NCBI RefSeq assembly: GCF_036840915.1 | Contig: NZ_CP085725.1 | Span: forward strand, 1,550,001-1,614,000 | Direction of reading: 5' to 3' | Source: Flavobacterium hankyongi | GTDB taxonomy: Bacteria; Bacteroidota; Bacteroidia; Flavobacteriales; Flavobacteriaceae | Length of the DNA: 64,000 bases | Part shown: positions 60,579 through 64,000 of the stretch, in pieces | How the letters are laid out: every line of letters starts with the position of its first letter | Numbering within the stretch: position 1 is the first letter of the stretch | The notes under the pieces: generated by a model | Told to the model about the DNA's origin: nothing | The model's input: only the letters and a program-made list of their open reading frames with translations | The model's database searches: none | Program-made: the position numbers and the translations under genes

Positions 60579-63041
60579 ATGATAAAAAAATTACACTTTA
60601 TATTTTCACTATTAATTTCTAACTACATTTTTTGTCAAGTAACTTTTGATAATAAGTTAACTTTGATTGATCAGAGCCATTTTTCAAATGATGTAACTTC
60701 AATATTTTGTGATGATTTAAATAATGATTCAAAAAAAGACTTGATAGTTGCCTCATACTATGACAATTCAATAATTTGGTACAAAAATTTAGAAGGTGAT
60801 TATTCAAATAATCAACGCTTAATTATTTCCAATCAAATAGACACACCTAGTTCAGTTTATGTAAAAGATTTAGACAATGATGGTTTAAAAGATATTATTG
60901 CTTGCAGTCAGTATCAAAATTATATTGTTTGGTATAGAAACTTAAACAACAATAACTTTTCTCCTGCAATAACAATATCAAACTCTGTAAATTCGCCTAA
61001 GTCAATTAAATCTGAAGATATTGATAATGATGGTGACAGTGACATAATAGTTGGTTGTTACGGAAATTCTTCCGTTGTTAAATTTACTAACAATGGTAAT
61101 GGGACATTCCAAAACCTTGAAAATTTATATATTACAAACTCTGGAACAAACAAAATTAATATTTATGACATCAATAACGATGGATTTAAGGATGTTATAT
61201 CAGGTCATAGTGATGGTTCTATATATTTTTCATTAAATCTTAATAATGGAAATTTTGGCACAAATCAATACATCATTGGCGATGCAGATTCAGGTACTGC
61301 ATTTAACTTTTTAGATGTGAATCAAGATGGATATATTGATCTAATAGCTGGTTCCAAGTACAATGATAATTTAAAATATTATTTGAACCTAAATGGAACT
61401 TCTTTTGACAATGGACATTTAATAAATTCTACAAATCAAGACCCAAATGAGATCATTATACATGATATTGACAATGATGGACGTAAAGACATAGTTGTTT
61501 CTTATTGGACAAATAATAAAATTGGCTGGTATAAAAATTTAGGAACTACTAATTTTGCTACATTCATCACTATTACAACTAATGTAACTTATCCTAAGTC
61601 ATTCATTGTTGAAGATATAAATATTGATGGACAACCTGATATTGTTTCAGCTTCATATGGGTCTGGAACACCAACTAAACTTAGTAGTTTTATATATACT
61701 TCAAATAATAATTACAAAGAAATAATAATTAACTTCTATCCAATAGGTATAAATAAAACAAAAATTGCCGATTTAAATAACGACGGTAGAAAAGATATTA
61801 TATCAGGATACAAATCAATTGTCTGGAATAAAAACAGATCCGACAATAATTTTAGTTCTTACAAATTAATAACAAACTCACTACCAAATTCAAGTACATT
61901 TGTTAATGATTTTGAAATTGAGGATATTGATAATGATAATGATTTAGACATTATATCTTTAACAAACTCTAGTTTAGAAATTTACATAAATCAAGGCAAT
62001 GAATCATTTCAATTAAACTATTCTTTAGCATTAACTAATCAATCTAAAGAAATAGAAATTTGTGATATTAATGGAGATAATTTAAAAGATATTTTATTAA
62101 CTTTTGCATCAGGAACAATAAAACTTGGAATAATTACTAATCTAGGAAATAATAGTTATAGTTCACTTAACACAATATCTTATACTGGATTTTTATATAC
62201 TCCAAATCAAATAAAGAGCGGCGACATTGACAACGATGGCGATAAAGATATTCTAATAAGCTCTTCATTATCAAGCACAATACAATGGCTAGAAAACAAT
62301 GGGAATGGTGTTTTTCAAACTCATCTTATAACACAAAGCATTACTACTGATGTAATATTATTAGAAGATTTAGACAATGATAGTTTTTTAGATATTATAA
62401 CGTGTGGTAGTAATAGTTATAGCTCATCAACAATTTATTGGATAAAAAATAATGGTAATGGCGTTTTTTCTAATAGAATTTTTATCGGTAATCAATCAGC
62501 TAAAGCATTAGATTGTGGTGACATAAACAATGACAATTTAAAAGATATTGTTGGTGTATCGTATCAATATTATTCACCATATGACGAGAAAGTTTTTGCT
62601 TATTTGAACAGCAACGCAGGTTTTGGAAATCAAATAGTAATAGATAGTTTAGGTGATGCAGTAAGTTTATCGAGAAATATCAATTTAGGAGACATTAACA
62701 ATGATAATAAATTAGATATTGCTACTAGTTACTATCAAATTGGAAGAGTTGATTATTTTTTAAATTCAAGTACACTTGAAGTTATTGATTATTTAAAAGA
62801 TGAAAATAAAGATTTTATATTATATCCGATTCCATTTACAAGTAATCTGAATTGGAAACAGTCTCAAAATATAGAAAAAAAAGTACAAATAAATATTTAT
62901 TCAGAAGAAGGAAAATTGATTTATTCAAAATCGAACATAAATAACAATTCCATTAACTTAGATTTTCTAAAAAATGGAGTATATTTTATAAATTTCAAAT
63001 CAGATCAAAAAAACATAACTAAGAAAATTATTAAACATTAA
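60579..63041 (+). CDS. Secreted FG-GAP/VCBS repeat protein with T9SS sorting domain
   Basis: This 820-residue protein has a signal peptide (1-19, FCQ) and at least eleven FG-GAP/VCBS repeats of the form DIDNDGxxDI that bind calcium and form a beta-propeller. The C-terminal 75 residues are a type A T9SS sorting domain (LYPIPFTSNL, INIYSEEGKLIYSKSN, LKNGVYFINFKS, KKIIKH). It is thus probably exported by the type IX system to the cell surface. The ligand is unknown. Composition is rich in Asn/Asp. Confidence 0.9.
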   Translation: MIKKLHFIFSLLISNYIFCQVTFDNKLTLIDQSHFSNDVTSIFCDDLNNDSKKDLIVASYYDNSIIWYKNLEGDYSNNQRLIISNQIDTPSSVYVKDLDNDGLKDIIACSQYQNYIVWYRNLNNNNFSPAITISNSVNSPKSIKSEDIDNDGDSDIIVGCYGNSSVVKFTNNGNGTFQNLENLYITNSGTNKINIYDINNDGFKDVISGHSDGSIYFSLNLNNGNFGTNQYIIGDADSGTAFNFLDVNQDGYIDLIAGSKYNDNLKYYLNLNGTSFDNGHLINSTNQDPNEIIIHDIDNDGRKDIVVSYWTNNKIGWYKNLGTTNFATFITITTNVTYPKSFIVEDINIDGQPDIVSASYGSGTPTKLSSFIYTSNNNYKEIIINFYPIGINKTKIADLNNDGRKDIISGYKSIVWNKNRSDNNFSSYKLITNSLPNSSTFVNDFEIEDIDNDNDLDIISLTNSSLEIYINQGNESFQLNYSLALTNQSKEIEICDINGDNLKDILLTFASGTIKLGIITNLGNNSYSSLNTISYTGFLYTPNQIKSGDIDNDGDKDILISSSLSSTIQWLENNGNGVFQTHLITQSITTDVILLEDLDNDSFLDIITCGSNSYSSSTIYWIKNNGNGVFSNRIFIGNQSAKALDCGDINNDNLKDIVGVSYQYYSPYDEKVFAYLNSNAGFGNQIVIDSLGDAVSLSRNINLGDINNDNKLDIATSYYQIGRVDYFLNSSTLEVIDYLKDENKDFILYPIPFTSNLNWKQSQNIEKKVQINIYSEEGKLIYSKSNINNNSINLDFLKNGVYFINFKSDQKNITKKIIKH

Positions 63042-63138
63042 GAGACATTGTTTCTAAATTTAATACTTATTATGTCGATCGATATACTCAAAATCTCTAA
63101 GAAAAGAAAGTAATAAAAATTTGAATTGTTTCATAAGT

Positions 63139-63200
63139 ATATCAAAATTTAAAAATACAAAAAAAGACTACTAATAGTAGTCTTCTCAATATTTTGATAT
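63139..63200. terminator. Nested bidirectional hairpin
   Basis: Inner AAGACTACT / AGTAGTCTT stem (63164-63184) lies within an outer perfect ATATCAAAAT / ATTTTGATAT pair (63139-63148 and 63191-63200). An A run precedes the inner stem. It sits between convergent genes. Confidence 0.75.
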
Positions 63201-63208
63201 TTAGAGTC

Positions 63209-63427
63209 CTAAATACTCATCTTAAATTCTTCAATAATTGGATTCGCTTTAAGTAAATCAATTTTTTTAATAAAAACTTCAACAGCCTGACCTGCAGTTC
63301 CAAAACCAGCAATAATGCCTGATTGAATGTTATTTTTAACTACTGTAGAAATTTCAGCCGCTTCTAATTTAGTCTGTAAAGCTTGAGCTAAAATCTCACT
63401 CCCTGAGAACACCTTCATTAATGCCAT
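63209..63427 (-). CDS. DUF2007 putative signal-transducing protein
   Basis: This 72-residue protein has the pattern MKVFSGSEILAQALQTKLEA, then STVVKNNI and GFGTAGQAVEVFI, as in DUF2007 proteins. The fold is ACT-like and the function is unproven. It lies 21 bp after the stop of the DEAD-domain gene and is probably co-transcribed with it. Confidence 0.82.
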   Translation of the reverse strand: MALMKVFSGSEILAQALQTKLEAAEISTVVKNNIQSGIIAGFGTAGQAVEVFIKKIDLLKANPIIEEFKMSI

Positions 63428-63448
63428 ATTTATTTTTTATTTATTTTT

Positions 63449-64000
63449 TTACTCGTCATCTTCATCCTCATAATCATCAACTCCAAAAAGGAACGGATCA
63501 ATCATGATTTTATCTGCCAGGATTTCTATTCTTTCTGTTAATTGAGAAGCAAAAAACAATCGTTGTGTTTTTTCAATACTCATTGACAATCTTTGAACTA
63601 TTGGTTCTTGTCTTAATTTAAAAAGTTCATCAGCGTCATCGACAACATATATTTTAATGGTATTCATATTGAACCCAGCACCCGAAAACATTGCGTTGAT
63701 TTTATTTGGTGTACCTATTAAAACATCCATTCCTGCTGAAATAATATTTTTTTCGTCATCAATATTTGTTTTGTCGTTTACACCAATTACCCTCAAATTA
63801 GTGTACTTTCCAAACCTTTGAATCATATCTACCATTTCCAACACCGCTTCTTTATCTTTTACAATAATTAAGGCTCTAGTAGATTCACCAACTGCTTTTT
63901 CAAGTTTTTGAATAACCGTATAGGCAATAGTAGTACTTTTCCCTTCACCTTCTGACATTATCACAACAGCATCTGCACCACTTTTAAGTGTGCCAAAACA
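63449..64000 (-). CDS. DEAD-box-like single-lobe protein, 5' end beyond the window
   Basis: The frame is open to the window edge (GTLKSGADAVVIMSEGEGKST), so the N-terminus lies outside; 183 codons are visible. Motif I reads SEGEGKST where AxTGxGKT is usual. Motif II reads DDAD instead of DEAD, and motif III reads FAS instead of SAT. The protein ends after the first RecA lobe with an acidic tail, so no helicase C domain is present. It may bind RNA or ATP without being a full helicase. The visible motif changes need the missing N-terminus to interpret. Confidence 0.8.
   Translation of the reverse strand, partial: CFGTLKSGADAVVIMSEGEGKSTTIAYTVIQKLEKAVGESTRALIIVKDKEAVLEMVDMIQRFGKYTNLRVIGVNDKTNIDDEKNIISAGMDVLIGTPNKINAMFSGAGFNMNTIKIYVVDDADELFKLRQEPIVQRLSMSIEKTQRLFFASQLTERIEILADKIMIDPFLFGVDDYEDEDDE

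Noticed and set aside
1..64000. CRISPR arrays, tRNA or rRNA genes, insertion sequences
   Set aside because: No regularly spaced repeats, cloverleaf-like sequences, transposase motifs or ribosomal RNA sequence were noticed in the gaps.

Overview
The window is a 64 kb piece of a low-GC chromosome that reads as Flavobacterium or a close relative (Bacteroidota, Flavobacteriaceae). The supporting signs are TAnnTTTG -7 promoter elements, almost no Shine-Dalgarno sequences, a type IX secretion sorting domain, SusC/TonB-type pieces, many small lipoproteins, a long SecA, a DUF4295 gene beside the L33/L28 ribosomal genes, and a geranylgeranylglycerol-phosphate synthase-like UbiA enzyme. It is mostly a core chromosomal segment with a few accessory islands. 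No rRNA, tRNA, CRISPR array, insertion sequence or prophage was recognised, and no stretch above 300 bases lacks a gene.

Left part (1-10.5 kb): a metabolic run (DUF2520 protein, KdsC phosphatase, UbiA prenyltransferase, Maf), then truA, an ABC exporter, a thioesterase and folP. A DUF1599-DoxX-thioredoxin-tpiA operon follows. 10.6-15.3 kb is an accessory lipoprotein island: a lipoprotein with a JAMM-like HxH...SxxD motif followed by four related small lipoproteins that arose by tandem duplication of a two-gene cassette, one copy broken by a stop codon.

15.3-21.6 kb is an ECF sigma/RskA anti-sigma pair divergent from two half-DUF4331 proteins, a TPR lipoprotein and a TonB-dependent receptor. 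21.6-28.2 kb is housekeeping on the minus strand: ftsY with a tiny membrane gene, DUF4295, rpmG, rpmB, cinA split by a frameshift at an A8 run, an HPt protein, FAA hydrolase, a DnaQ-like exonuclease and a dihydrolipoamide acyltransferase. 28.2-44.8 kb holds a glycosyltransferase, an ABC-F protein, methyltransferases, a LolD-like ATPase, a cobalamin adenosyltransferase, secA, a GlcD-like flavoprotein, an AEC transporter, an Rrf2/oxidoreductase pair and meaB. The cobalamin adenosyltransferase and MeaB fit a B12-dependent methylmalonyl-CoA pathway.

44.8-49.2 kb is regulatory: a TetR gene with matching operator dyads before itself and its neighbour, then a four-gene lipoprotein / membrane protein / histidine kinase / response regulator operon. 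49-53.5 kb has a MATE exporter, PPK2 and small proteins. 53.6-58.8 kb is a second ECF operon whose anti-sigma-like protein and first VWA protein carry fragments of SusC-type receptors, followed by a second VWA lipoprotein. The right end has an ABC-F ATPase, an 820-residue secreted VCBS-repeat T9SS protein, a DUF2007 protein and a one-lobe DEAD-box-like protein cut by the window edge.

The most notable unexplained items are the JAMM-lipoprotein/duplicated-lipoprotein island, the ECF operon with receptor fragments, a pair of intergenic repeats with conserved ends around different hairpins, the one-lobe DEAD protein and the cinA frameshift. All functional statements come from reading motifs by eye; no search was run.
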